64,000 bases of DNA from Adiantum capillus-veneris (Eukaryota > Streptophyta > Polypodiopsida > Polypodiales > Pteridaceae): contig CM043960.1 in NCBI GenBank assembly GCA_014529385.2, positions 125,834,043-125,898,042 of the forward strand, written 5' to 3'. This document shows positions 28,801 through 40,170 of this stretch, in pieces. Each line of letters opens with the position of its first letter. Positions within the stretch are counted from its first letter, which is position 1. The position numbers and the translations under genes were made by a program. Under the pieces are notes generated by a model that searched no databases, was not told the origin of the DNA, and saw only the letters and a program-made list of their open reading frames with translations.

Positions 28801-29839
28801 TTTTGCACTAAAAGCCCATTCTGCATCAACATCAGCATCACAGACTCCTTTCACAAAAGACTCAACAATGGCTGCATTTGTAGTGGAACCAACATTTGCA
28901 GTGGAACCACCCTCTTTCTTCTTAGCCTCTTTGGCCTTCAACTTAGGACACTGCTTGATCAAGTAATCATTAGATTTACGATAATGGCAATGCATCTTCT
29001 TTTTTCCCTTATCACCAGAATTTCCAGACGAATTGTTGCCAGCAGAAGCATTAGGAACAGGTGATTTTCCACTCGCATAAGAACCATAAGAAGTGGTTGC
29101 ATTGATGTTACCACCCTTTCTTTGAGCAGCAATAAAAGCATGTTCAACTGCACGTTGTCTAGTCCTTTTTTTTTTTGGAAAGCAACTCTTGCAACAGCAA
29201 TGTGCATAATGCATCAAACTTGACAACTTCGGGATTTCCTTGGCTCATAAGTCTCCAAGTACTAGCAAAAGTATGGCAAGAATCTAGTAAGGCATCAAGG
29301 ACAGTCTGCACAAGGGAACTCTTTAAAATGACTCCACCTGCAGAAATAAGTTGCTCATTGATATCCTTGACACGAGCAAGGAAAATATCCATATCATCTT
29401 CCTCATGCATAATCTTCGACTCCAGCTCTTTACGCAGCAATGCAATTTTTGCCTCATTGCGGCTTGCATAAAGACTAGCCAGAATATCCCAAGCCTGTTT
29501 TGCAGATTTCGTTGAACAAATGTGAGGTGTAATGGTGCGCTTCACAGACAATGCAATCAACACATGAGCCTATGCATCCTTTATATCCCAACGAGCTTGT
29601 TCTGCCATAGGCAAAACAACTCTAACAACAGCAATTCTTGCAGCAAGACCTGCAACATCATCAACATAGCCTACATCCTTTGAACCAGGATGTACATCAA
29701 TGCCCTGCACAATATTCTAGACTCCCTTTGACACAAGAACATGTTGCATCATGTAAGCCCACATAGGGTAATTGTCCCCATCCAATCTGTCCTCAGCAGT
29801 AGCAAACATCTTGAACACATCTGTGTTGTTGTCAGCCAT
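28732..29839 (-). pseudogene. Copia copy 2 gag
   Basis: The ATG at 29839 begins MADNNTDVFKMFATAEDRLD and GDNYPMWAYMMQHVL. Later comes AWDILASLYASRNEAKIALL, then a stretch absent from copy 1 (EEDDMDIFLARVKDINEQL and STWRLMSQGNPEVVKFDAL). The knuckle reads CHYRKSNDYLIKQC, with the second Cys replaced by Arg and His by Tyr, so zinc binding is lost. A T-run near 29168-29178 is a site of frame change. Confidence 0.83.
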
Positions 29840-30187
29840 GGTAAATGCTGCACCTGATGTGAAAACTGCCCGAAAAGAGGTGAAACAGAGCGGGAACAAC
29901 ACATGCTATATAGCACAAACCATAGAAGACTGTAAGGGACCAGTTATGCAGAAAATAGAACTGACAAAAATTTTACACAAAATGACGAAATAGTCTATGC
30001 ATTACTGCCTGTAGTGGAAATGGAGGCCAAAATGAGCTCGAATCAAAAATCTGAGCAAACTATGCTCTATGAGCTCTCCCAAAAAATTTGTTGACCTACG
30101 AACGATCGCCAAAGCTCACAAAAATCGAAGAAAGTGAGCAAGCGTGTGTTAGAGCTGCTGGCGACTAAGTGCAGGAGGACGCAACCT

Positions 30188-30199
30188 GCTTTGATACCA
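30188..30199 (-). promoter_or_regulatory. Primer-binding site of copia copy 2
   Basis: On the minus strand TGGTATCAAAGC follows the LTR end CCAACA after a two- to three-base spacer. It differs by one base from the initiator-Met complement. Confidence 0.82.
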
Positions 30200-30201
30200 A
30201 T

Positions 30202-30397
30202 TGTTGGAATTAGGGTTGCAGGGAAACGCACACAACTTGGAGAAGATGAAGGAAGCTCAAGGCACACAACAGAGAGTATATTACTTAGTGTGCAATGGAA
30301 AGATAGATAGCCCTAGAATGAATGGGGGGGAAAACCTCCTAAAGAGGGAAAAAATGCCCCGACGGTCTTAAGTGTGTTCACACACATCACTACCACA
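30202..30397 (-). repeat. 5' LTR of copia copy 2 (about 196 bp)
   Basis: Colinear with 23304-23512 read on the opposite strand. The outer limit at 30397 is inferred from where similarity with copy 1 ends. It abuts LTR sequence of element C1. Confidence 0.62.
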
Positions 30398-30755
30398 TGT
30401 ATATGGTAACAACTATGCTTTATCCACAATATTATCAGCTTCCTCTATTGCCACATGCCAACTGTGTCACTCAATGTCATGACAAGGATTATGTGGGTCA
30501 CGATCCCTAGGCCAAGGCGGATAAGGCCGGCTACAATTAGTGCTTATTAAAGGGGTCTTTTAAAGATAGCGGCTAGGAGCCCTACAAGAGGAAGTGGTTG
30601 GATTCAAAAGAGCAAATTCAAAGTCCCAAATTTTCACAATAGGATCAAAGGTCCATCGGTCCTTCTTTGTGCATACGAAATGTGAGACCACGGGAGATCT
30701 GAATGCCAACTCTCCACCCCCCCAAGACGCATTCAGACTGGCCCTTGGCTTGACA
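30398..30755 (-). repeat. 3' LTR start of C1
   Basis: On the minus strand it begins TGTCAAGCCAAGGGCC right after the purine tract CTCCAAGGGGGGAG. C2 has TGTGAGGCCAAGGACC after TCCAAGGAGGGAG. Only about 360 bp remain before the copia LTR. Confidence 0.65.
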
Positions 30756-30769
30756 TTACTCCCCCCTTG

Positions 30770-31140
30770 GAGAAGCATTTTTGTCGTCAAAAACAAAAGT
30801 GGAAAATTTCTTCTTATGAACACTAATGTTTTCCCAAGTGGCAACTTCCTTAGGTTTGTCTTTCTAGTTGACTAATGCTTGTCGATGTACATGATGACAC
30901 GTACATAGATCATAGCAGTCAAGAAAACACTCAACTTCATATGGCTACATAGGAGGCTCAATGAAATCAAACACAATCTGTTGATGGATAAAATTGTCAT
31001 CCTTATGTAAGCGTTTATGTAAACGACTTACATGGAATGCTGGGTGAATGCGAGAGTGTGCAGGTAATGAGAGTTTGTAGGCCATATCAACAAGTTGCTT
31101 AAGTATCTTAAAAGGCCCACAATACCTCAAAGATAATTAA
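30770..31140 (-). pseudogene. C1 integrase C-terminus and chromodomain
   Basis: MRYCGPFKILKQLVDMAYKL and HPAFHVSRLHKRLHK form the GPY/F module. After a stop, VECFLDCYDLCT, HHVHRQALVN and KDKPKEVATWENISV are a chromodomain that matches C2 (LVKWKDRPKEGAT there). The conserved W of LVKWK is a stop in this copy. Confidence 0.8.
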
Positions 31141-31925
31141 ATCCTTGGCCCCGTCTTTAGGCTTTTTGAATGCTCTAGCTCACACAAAATTATCTCGTCC
31201 CCTTTCGTGAAGGTAACTTGCCGACGTTGCTCATCAGCATAGTTTTTATATTGATCTTGTGCTTGTTGAACATTTTGACAAGCTAGTCTCATCATTTCCA
31301 TGTGTTCTTGGAGAAAATCCAAGTCCTACTCAAGCTTTTCAGTCGCCAACCCCATCGTAACTGGTGATCTAGGTTGAAATTCATACATAAGCATGAAAGG
31401 ACTTAAACAAGTTGTCACATTCTTAGCACTATTATAAGCAAACTTGAGAATAGGGAGATAATTTTCTCAATCCGACTGCTTGCTAATGTATGCTCCTAAC
31501 ATATCCTCTTGTGCTTGGGTTGACCTGTTCACTCTGACCATCCATTTCAAGATGATATGTAGTACTTATGTTAAGTTGTGTACTCAATTGTTAAACACAA
31601 CCCTCCAAACATGACTATTAAACTTGGGACCATGATCACTCACAATGTTACTTGGCAACCCATACAACCTACACAGATTTTCCACAAATAACTTAGCTAA
31701 CTCTGGAGACTTAACTGTAGATTTAATTGGAACAAGCTTGCAAATTTTAGTCAATTGGTCTACAACCACCCATATTGAGCCATGACCTTGTATAGTGGTT
31801 GGCAAAGCCAAAATGAAATCCATAGAGATACTTTCCCATTTACCATTAGGAATCTCCAATGGATATAAGAGACCTCCTACCTTTTGACACTCTACTTTAT
31901 TTACTTTACATTTTTGGCATTGCAA
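31137..31925 (-). pseudogene. C1 integrase
   Basis: CQKCKVNKVECQKVGGLL holds the paired cysteines of the zinc domain. SIWVVVDQLTK has the first catalytic Asp and IVSDHGPKFNSHVW the second. In other frames EMDGQSEQVN gives the Glu, so all three D,D35E residues are still visible but in different frames. The segment ends with MDFLQEHMEMMRLACQNVQQ and TFTKGDEIILCELE. Confidence 0.83.
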
Positions 31926-32279
31926 GGCATGGTCTTGAACATAGCTGTGTAAACCTGGCTAGTAAAATTGTCGTCATACGAATGCATAAGTTCTCTTTAT
32001 GCTTGGGCTCCTTGCACTTGGATTGTCGTGACATTCATAAAGAATTTGGTGCCGAATATCTGTGTCCGTCGGTACAAAAACCCTCTCCTTGTGGAGTAGG
32101 TACCCATTATCTAGGGATAAATTCTTCCATCTCTAAAGTTCATCGCTCCAAAGAGGAGAATCGGGTATGGAGGTTAAAGACACACTACCAGCATTGGAGT
32201 GAGAACTATCCCTCATTTTCACACGGTTCCACACTTTGGAGTATGCATCATCATGCTAACATCTACCTATGAGAGATTC

Positions 32280-32890
32280 CAAAAACTCACTTCAAAGCTT
32301 GGTAAAGAGAAGAGAGTTTATCTCAGGCATAAGACTAAAAGCATCTGTTACCACATTGTATCGTCCTTTATGATATCGAATCTTTGCATCATAGTCCTGA
32401 AGAATCTCAATCTACCTAGCCTTTGAAACCTTCAAATCTCTTTGTTGTGTAAACCATTTTACGCTTTCATGATCAAACACAATCTCAAACTGAGCTTCGT
32501 ACAAATAATGTTGCCACATTTTCAAAGGCGACACTATTGCATAAAGTTCTCTTTTGTAAGCAAATAATTCTACTATGTAGAGCTTCTTTCTTTCAAATGT
32601 GATTGACCTTCCCTCCCGCAGAATGATTGCTTCAATAGCACGGTTAATAGCAGCTTTCTCTCTTGCAAAAGGATTGCTCCAGTAGCACGTTTACTAGTAG
32701 CCATTTCTAAAACAAATGATTTCGAAGGATCCACAATAGCCAAAATAGAAGCTGCATCCTTGAGAGCATCAAAACTTTGTTGTTGAGCTTGTCTCCACTG
32801 AAAGGTTTTCAGTTGGTGGTCTGTCATTGGAATAGCAATATGAGCATACTTTTTAACGATCATTTGCGATAAAAACTGCAAATCCCAAGA
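32280..32890 (-). pseudogene. C1 RNase H and connection
   Basis: Minus-strand frames read MTDHQLKTFQWRQAQQQSF, DALKDAASILAIVDPSKSF and FVLEMATSKRATGAILLQE. The usual catalytic Asp (ETDAS) is EMATS here. Further left, non-framed pieces correspond to the tether with a region like QFEIVFDHES. Confidence 0.75.
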
Positions 32891-33211
32891 AAATCTATAA
32901 CTCTTCCAGATTTCTGGGAGAAGGCCAGCTCCTAATGGAATTTACTTTGGATTGATCCTTATGTATCCCATCAACTGAAATAACATGCCCTAAATAGTGA
33001 ATTTCCTCCTTGAGAAAATCACACTTGGATTCTGTGGCATATAAGTTATTTTCTCTTAACAATTCAAACACCTCCTTCACATGGTGTAAGTGCTCTTTCT
33101 CATAGGCAATATACACTAGAATGTCATTAAAAAAAATGATAACAAACTTGCCCAAATATGGTTTCAAGACATTGTCCATAAGTGTCCTGAAAGTTGCAGG
33201 TATATTGGGTA

Positions 33212-33289
33212 ACCCAAGGGCATAACCAAAAACTCAGAGTGTCCAAGGTTACCCAAGGGCATAACCAAAAACTCATAGTGTCCAAACCT
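33212..33289 (-). repeat. 39-bp in-frame tandem duplication in C1 RT
   Basis: Units 33212-33250 and 33251-33289 differ at only a few bases. Each encodes the EFLVMPLG motif. Confidence 0.92.
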
Positions 33290-33342
33290 TGGTTGGAATG
33301 CAGTTTTGGGTATATCAGCAAGCCTAATGTGTACTTGATGAT

Positions 33343-33408
33343 ACCATGACCACAAGTCTATCTTCGTAAAGATATACCATGACCACAAGTCTATCTTCAT
33401 GAAGATAC
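33343..33408 (-). repeat. 33-bp in-frame tandem duplication in C1 RT
   Basis: Units 33343-33375 and 33376-33408 are nearly identical. Each encodes KIDLWSWY, the motif with the first catalytic Asp. Confidence 0.92.
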
Positions 33409-33724
33409 GTGCATGGGTGATCTTATCAAATAAGTCATCTACTCTCGACAATTGCTACTTGTTCTTAAGTGCAACTGCATTCAACCCATGATAATTGATG
33501 CAAGTACGCATACTATCATATTTTTTCTTCACCAACAAGATGGAAGAGACCCATGGTGAATAATTAAACCCTTAACAACCTCCAAATGACTCATTCTATA
33601 GGGTTTTTTACTTACGTGCTTACTACCTGCAGCCACGTCTATGCCATGTTGCACACCCCATGCCAGTGGTAACCATGGTGGCAAATATCCTGGGAATACA
33701 TATTTGTATTTCATTAATAAATAT

Positions 33725-34330
33725 CTATTGATCTATTAGCAAGATTTTCTTGTTCTGGAGAGAGATATAAGTAGCCACAGGTGGAAGAGAATAGAGAGAA
33801 GCATGCGGTGTTAAGGAACTGTTATTCAAAGCATTATTAGCATTTGACAAAAAATGACACATGGAGTAGCACAAAAAGAGTTCTTCTATTTCATCTTGAG
33901 AAGAGAGCCTCATAAGCTTGGCTATACAAATGAGTGGCAAGGAAGGAACATCCTTGTCTCCCAATGGCAACACGTGCATGCCATTGGATTCGAACATCCA
34001 AACGTTGTGCTCATAGCTATGTTTAAGTGTCGATCCTAGACTATGTAGCCACTTCCAACTAAGGACCACATTTGCTTGATCTATATTCAGAACTTGAAAA
34101 TTCAAGGACGTGTGATACCCTTGAATCTCTAATGGTACATCTTTCACTTGAGTATCCCACACTTTGGCGTCATGGCCATTAATGATCGCTACCGTGTAAT
34201 GGTGGGAACTCAGAGTCTGGGGCAACTTGAGCCGTTTCACTAACTTATAGTTAATGAAATTGCGTGAAGCACCATCTCCCACCAAGATTCTCACCTTGTG
34301 ACCTTGGATAGACCCATGCATGCACACCAA
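33725..34330 (-). pseudogene. C1 aspartic protease
   Basis: The 201-residue frame begins MVCMHGSIQGHKVRILVGDG and has DGASRNFINYKLVKRLKLPQ at the active site (usual form D-S/T-G-A). It also carries WDTQVKDVPLEIQGYHTSL and VVLSWKWLHSLG. It is the longest undamaged frame of C1. Here the canonical Asp-Ser-Gly reads Gly-Asp-Gly or Asp-Gly, so activity is doubtful. Confidence 0.82.
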
Positions 34331-35082
34331 CTCATGTGGACCAAAAGTCTACTGCCACATTGAAGTCGTGATATAATTCTCATGCACCACTTTGGTATGT
34401 GGTACCTCCACATTGGATAAACAAGAGGAGGACTCAAGAGGGAGTAGCTGCACCATGTGCACTACTTTATCCTTACCCTAGGTAGTAGATTTCCCCATGG
34501 GGCAATTATTTTTTTTGTGTCCACTCCCTAAACATGTAAAACATAATTTTTATTTTTTAGCCTTCTCAAACTCTTCACTGGTGGACAGAGGGCCCCTAGA
34601 CCCTTCGCTGCATTCATGGAGACCATCATGTATATGCGCTTGCGCTATGGCTCCATGAGCGTCTTGGGGTCCTGGGGTTTGACATGCTTCTTAAGCTTCT
34701 CTACCAACCAATGGATAAACCCATGCACTTGAGAATTACATCACAATTATGTAAGATATACTCCAATAATGTCTTATGTTGACGCATAAAGCACTTATCC
34801 CAAGTAGACCAATTTTTGTCCGCTTCATTTATGGGAAGAAATTCCTTTCTGAACACAGTCTCAAAGGTTGCCCAAGTCTATGGTATGATGCCCTTTTCCT
34901 TGAGAGAAATCCACCATTTTTTGTAGGCCTTGCCTTCTAGTGAAACTCGTTTACAATGCCTTAATTGCATCTGGAGTGCGTTTAAGATCGTGAATCCCAT
35001 CCATTTGCTTAGGTTAAATTCACAGTGTTGTTGTTGTGTTCCCTTTCCTCACCCCTGACAATCGGTGGCTTGGTATTCTTTA
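34331..35082 (-). pseudogene. C1 gag fragment with zinc knuckle
   Basis: The knuckle CFTCLGSGHKKNNCP (about 34495-34540) fits CX2CX4HX4C. The capsid core reads LEGKAYKKWWISLKEKG, WATFETVFRKEFLPINEADK and MRQHKTLLEYILHN. The N-terminus is cut off by the D LTR at 35083. Confidence 0.8.
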
Positions 35083-36560
35083 TGTCATAATAATCAATAT
35101 CTAATTCTCCTAAATGATTTTCTCATATTAAACTAATCATTTAATGTGGGGAAGTGCCAAGGGAGAAAAAGCTAGAATATTGGTTAAGCTAGCAAACCGG
35201 CCACAGTAGGGATCCAAAGGAGGAAAAATAGGGATCCAAAGGGGGGGCCATCTGCAAAAGAGCCATGTGCAACAATGGGCTAAAAAGACCCTAAGGTTCA
35301 GCCCATTAAGACTTCCAAAATGCTAAGGTTCCAAAATTCAAAGGTTGTGTCCAAAGGTCAACCCTAGGGAAAATTGGATGCTTTGTGTGTGCCCTAAAAG
35401 TCTTTGCACATCCCTACATGGGAGGGGGTGAGCCCCAAAGGTAGGGGATGAGAGAGAAAGCCACACACACACACACAGGCTCCCTTTACACAAAGGGAAT
35501 GAGGGACACATGTCAGCTCCCTAGGCCAGATGCCCACAAGGTGTGCCCAATTCCTATTGGAAGACCCTTGAAGTGGACCAATGAGAATTAAGCTAGAGTA
35601 AATGTAGTTTAATTAATTTAAAAACATTTAATAAAAGAAACCAATGAGAATTAAGTCTCCTAGAAGACTATTGGGCAGTCTCCAAAAGGGGCCAATGAGC
35701 ATTCAGAAGCCCTATGGCTTGCCTGATTTCTATTGGCCAGGAGACAAAGGGGTCCAATGAGAGTTTAGTTTAATTATTTAATTACCTAAAGCTCTCACAA
35801 AAGGGGAAAGGGGGACACATGTCAGAAGGCTATCACTTATGCTGCTTAATAACTATTGGCTTGACTTGGGGAGGTCCAATGAGGCAAAAGCCAGACCAAA
35901 TTAGCAGCTAGGGCTCGCCCAAGAGAGAGAGGGGGCTGATTTTTGCTTGGCATGGACACACACACACTCACACTTGACCATGTGTGAAGGAAGAATACTC
36001 TATCTCCTCCCAAGCTTTAATGGAGAGCTCATCACCTACTCCAAGCTTGTGAGATAGAAGCCTACATCAACACTCTCTTGGCATGTGGATGCAAATCCAA
36101 CCAAGAGCCAAGCTTCAATGCATGCTCATCTCCTCTACCAAGCTAATTACTAAGCTAAGCTATGCTAATATGAGTGATTATGTGAGGAGATGCACATCTT
36201 TCTCGTAAGATACTCCTTCTTCCTCTCAATCTACTCTCATACCCTGCTAGCTCTCACCATCTTCGAAGGTGTGTGAGGTCTTGGGTCTGAGAACGGGGAT
36301 AATTCAAGTTGTGTTTGATTAAGTGTTTTGCTTGGTGTATGAAGCTTCCATCTTCATTACACTAGCTAGTCTTGAAGGAACACAAAGAATTGTATTGTAC
36401 AATGTCTCTCTTGATGGGAGAAACCATAATACAAAGCCTTTTGGAGGGGGGACCGGCTCCATGCAAATCCGGTCCTCAACTGTTGTCAATAGCTTAATTT
36501 CTCTCTCTTTTGAAAGTATTGTCGATGCTATCTAACTAGGTGTTATGCTTTTTGTTTCTC
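35083..36560 (+). repeat. Family D LTR, plus orientation
   Basis: It starts TGTCATAATAATCAATATC at 35083. It is colinear with the 58706 LTR (ATGATTTTCTCATATTAAA, GAGGGGGTGAGCCC, a CA tract, GCAAATCCAACCAA, GAACACAAAGAATTGTATT, GGGGGGACCGGCTCCA). Similarity fades after about 36560, so the right end is uncertain. It lies between C1 and C2, in the opposite direction to the D LTR at 26655-27997. Confidence 0.82.
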
Positions 36561-37002
36561 TCTCCACCCAAGCACTCTTGTAATTCTCATTAGGAATCTA
36601 TTCTAATGAAATGCCCACTATGTTCATGCTAATTTCCGCTACACATAAGTTATTAGGCCATTAAATGTTACACTTTAACAAGTTATCCACCTCTTTTTGA
36701 GAGAGAAGGTGCAACTCCTCCAGATTGGAGCCTTGCTCATATAGACTAGGTGTGCTTTCACCAGGCCCGAAGGACGTAAAAACCTGAGTTTTCAAGTAAA
36801 GGTAAACACGCATTCCTCCTTTCCTAGAGTAGCCTTAGGCTTGGATACCAGTGTGAGACAAAAAGGGGATTGGACCATGCAACTCTCCACCTGATCATGC
36901 AATATATAGGCCCTGCCTAGCTATTCCTAGGGCCCCCTTGACCGCATGTCCATCATGGCCCTTAGTGTGCCACCCAATCTTACCCTAGGCCTGACATGGA
37001 CA
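36561..37002. other. Non-coding junction DNA
   Basis: A TTGGATACCA at 36841-36850, just before TGTGAGACAAAAAGG, is the complement of a Met-tRNA-like primer site (TGGTATCCAA). This could mark the inner edge of an LTR of a minus-oriented element, but nothing else supports it. Confidence 0.35.
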
Positions 37003-39292
37003 TTAGTTTTGCCTTTTGGTATAACCAACACTCCAACTACTTTCATGACAATTATGGATAGTGTTTTGAAACTGTATCTAAACAAGTTTCTGATTGTTTT
37101 CCTCGATGACATTCTAGTCTATAGTGCATATGAAGAGGAGCACTCACTAACATCTGAAGCAAGTGTTTGATTTCCTAGGGTAGCACAAATTATATGCTAA
37201 GGATTCCACGTGTGATTTTTTGAAGATTGAAATTCACTATTTGGAGCATATAATTTTTGTTGCATGCCTTCATATGGATTACTCCAAAATGGAAACCATC
37301 CATAAATGGTCTCCTCCTCAATCCAGATTCTCTTAGGATTTGTAGGTTTCTGTCGCAAGTTTGTTAAAAACTATGCAATTTCTCTGACCGACCAAGGGTA
37401 AAGCATTTCATTGGGAAGAGGATCAGTGGTGAGTTTTGACTCACTTAAGGTTTTTCTCACTCTGATGCACCCATGTTGGTTATTGTGGATCCCATGAAGA
37501 CTTTTGTGCTTGAGACAGATGCTAGCAATTGAGTTATTGGGGTGATTCTTCTTCAAGGGAAAGGCCAATTGATTCTAAAAGCAAGAAACTTGATTCTGAA
37601 TGAAAGTATCAAATGATTTACATAACATACTAATTTGAAGGGTCGAAAGGCAAGGTGAGCTAAGATTATTCAGGAGTATGACACAAAGCTCCAGTATTGT
37701 AAAGGATGATATAATGTGGTCAGCAATGCTCTCAATTGTATGCTTGAGGTCAACTCGCTTCTATTCATGGAACTTAAAAGCGAGTTTTTGGAATCTCTTA
37801 AGGGAGAATGTGAACATGATGATGCATAATCTAAGGTGTGAAGTCATGTTAAAAAGAGGGATCTTTCTCACTCCAATGTTAGTAGTGTGTCTATTTCCTT
37901 CACACTTAATTCTCCTCTTTTTGAGTGAAGAACTGACTCGATGGAATAATTTTCCATTGAAGATGGGAACCTAGTCCACAAAGGGAGAGTTTGTTTATCG
38001 ACAAACGTAGACATTTAGTGCAAAATTCTTTATGAATGTCATGATAGTCCAATTGTATAGCACCTAGCCATAAAGAAGGCTTATAGATGAGGCTTATGCA
38101 CTCATCCAACGATAATCTTACTAGCCAAGTTTACATGGGCATGTTCAAGACTATGTCCTAAATTGTCAAAAATGTCAACTTAACAAAGGAGAGTGCCTAA
38201 ACGTAGGAGGTCTCTTAGTTCCTTTGAAGATTTTCAATGGCAAATGGAAAAGTATCACTATGGATTTTATTGTTGGTCTGCTAACTATTGTATGAGGTAA
38301 TGACTTGCTGTAGGTGATTGTAGATTGGTTGACTAAACTTTGTTAGTATATTCCAACCAACTCCACCATTAAAACTCTAGTGTTAGCCAAGTTACTTGTT
38401 GATAATCTCTATAGACTATATGGATTGCTTAGAAATATTTGGCGATCATGATCCTAAGTTTAATAGTCAATTCTGGAGGTTGTGAACACTTCTAGTTGTC
38501 TTTAAACACTCAAGAACACAACTCAATCTCAGTAGTGCAAATCATCTAGAGAAGGATGGTCAAATTGAACAAGTGAACCACATGGTAGAGGATATGTTAC
38601 GAGCATTGTTAGTAAAAAGCAATCTGGTTGGAAAGATTATCTTTGTATTCTAGAATTTTCTTATAATAGCGTAAAGCATGTTTCTACTCGATTTAGTCCC
38701 TTCATGTTTATGTATGGTTTTCAACCTAGGTCACTAGTTACGCTGGGATTGGCTATCAAAAAAATTTAGCAAGTCAAGGAATTTGTCCAAGATCATATGG
38801 ATATACTAAAATTTGCTCATCAAAATGTTTGAGATAGATACAAGACGTATGCTAATGGGAAACATCTGCAAGTCACTTTCACACAAGGTGAAAATGGTCC
38901 TAAACCTAAGTCATATCCTAGATATTGTGACCCATTCAAAATGCTCAAGCAAGTTGGAAATATGTTCTAAAAACTTTCTTTACTTGCGTACTTTCGTAGT
39001 CATCCAGTTTTTCATGTAAGCCATTTAAGTAAAACGCTCGCATCGAGACAAGAATGTAGTTGATCAACATGTTTTGATTGATTTCATTGAACCTCCCACC
39101 TAGCCGAATGAAATCGAGCGCATTCTTGACTATTATGATTCATGTACTCATCATCATGTGCATCACCAAGCATTAGTTAAGTGGAAAGATAGACCTAAAG
39201 AAGGTGCCACTTAGAATAATAGTAGTGTTCTTAAGAAGAAATATCCCACTTTTGTTTTCAGGGAAGAAAACAGTACTCCAAGGAGGGAGTAA
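37003..39292 (+). pseudogene. Element C copy 2 (C2) pol: RT to chromodomain
   Basis: It starts abruptly at LVLPFGITNTPTTF, followed by the intact-looking catalytic box FLIVFLDDILVYSAYEEEH. The RT end, RNase H and integrase are readable only in pieces: NGKWKSITMDFIVGL, VDWLTKL, EFSYNSVKHVSTRFSPFMF. FIEPPT, NEIERILDYYDS and LVKWKDRPKEGAT form the chromodomain. It ends FREENSTPRRE before a purine tract. The gag, the protease and the first half of RT are missing. Confidence 0.83.
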
Positions 39293-39420
39293 TGTGAGGC
39301 CAAGGACCCGAGCATAGCCCAATGGGAACTGGGACATAAGCCCTTCTATAAATAGAGAAGGGAATGGCTAGGTGGAGTAAGGAGTTTCCAAGCTCCTTAC
39401 CTCATAGTAACCAAATCAAA
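39293..39420 (+). repeat. 3' LTR start of C2
   Basis: TGTGAGGCCAAGGACCCG follows the tract TCCAAGGAGGGAG. A TATA box (TATAAATAG, 39347-39355) suits an LTR promoter. The right end is not defined. Confidence 0.6.
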
Positions 39421-39900
39421 TAATTCCAAAACCTACCGACATAGGCCTGAACACCTTCATTTTTATCATTTTGTATGAGATCCCATTACCTAGGTGCCTT
39501 TGATTTATAATGTGCAGGTAAAAATTGAGGCGAGTATAGTTTTTGTAATGGAGATCATGTATGTTGATGTTCACCATGTTGCTTGATAGCATTCCACCAT
39601 AATGCAGCACTTTAGTAAGATAACTAGATGCACATTTGAATTTATCACACTAAAAAAAAGCATCATGAAAATAATCATCTAATTGATCGATCCATGCCAA
39701 CAGTATGCTTTCATCTTTTGTACCATAAAAATCCTTTATGCTAAATGTTTTGGCGCTAATTTTACTCTTTTTGGACATTGGTACAGTTTCAGTGCATGCA
39801 AAATTAAATAAATTATCTTCTAGTTCAATGTGTTGCATGAGCTCATATGTAACACTATGTTGTAGGTTTACTAATTTCTGAGTGCTAGTGGGTGCTTTTG
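39421..39900. other. Non-coding DNA, possibly rest of C2 LTR
   Basis: No coding motif. Short minus frames at 39416-39838 show no domain. Confidence 0.4.
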
Positions 39901-40170
39901 GGTAAGTGCATCATGAGTGTATAATTTAATTAATGAAATATACACTCAAACATAGTATTATGGAACAACAAAAATACTTAGTTGTGGCATAGCGAGCTAT
40001 TGTCAAAATTCTTGGCTGATTATTGAACAAAAAGTGGTAAGTGCATCATGAGTGTATAATTTAATTAATAAAATATGCACTCAAACTTAGTATTGTGAAA
40101 CAAAAAAAATACTTAGTTGTGGCAAAGCGAGCTATTGTCCAAATTCTTAACCGATTATTGAACAAAAAGT
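39901..40170 (+). repeat. 135-bp tandem duplication
   Basis: Units 39901-40035 and 40036-40170 share GGTAAGTGCATCATGAGTG through TTGAACAAAAAGT, with scattered substitutions (over 90% by eye). AT-rich, no coding. Confidence 0.9.

Larger units (their letters stand above)
27998..30397 (-). mobile_element. Ty1/copia element copy 2, 3'-truncated, minus strand
   Basis: This is the same family as copy 1, reading right to left: LTR, primer site, gag, protease, start of integrase, then cut at 27998 where a D LTR begins. Copies 1 and 2 therefore face each other with the D LTR between. It retains a gag portion lost in copy 1. Confidence 0.88.
32895..33520 (-). pseudogene. C1 reverse transcriptase with two internal duplications
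   Basis: [46 protein letters not shown] and LYATESKCDFLKEEIHYLGH are RT blocks. The catalytic box reads FFNDILVY, so one Asp is Asn. Two in-frame tandem duplications lie on conserved motifs: 33 bp doubling the KIDLWSWY block and 39 bp doubling the EFLVMPLG block. Confidence 0.87.
30398..35082 (-). mobile_element. Ty3/gypsy element C copy 1 (C1), 5'-truncated, minus strand
   Basis: Reading from right to left: gag, protease, RT, RNase H, integrase, chromodomain, polypurine tract and the start of the 3' LTR. The right side is cut at the D LTR at 35083, and the left side merges with copia copy 2. The chromodomain marks it as a chromovirus. All genes are broken. Copy 2 of the family lies on the plus strand at 37003. 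Confidence 0.88.

Noticed and set aside
33212..33408. CRISPR-like or satellite array
   Set aside because: There are only two units each and they are coding RT motifs. No regularly spaced repeat-spacer pattern occurs anywhere in the window.
36841..36865. LTR edge of a further minus-strand element
   Set aside because: A primer-site-like complement (TTGGATACCA) precedes TGTGAGAC, but no matching second LTR or gag was found, so it is not listed as an element.
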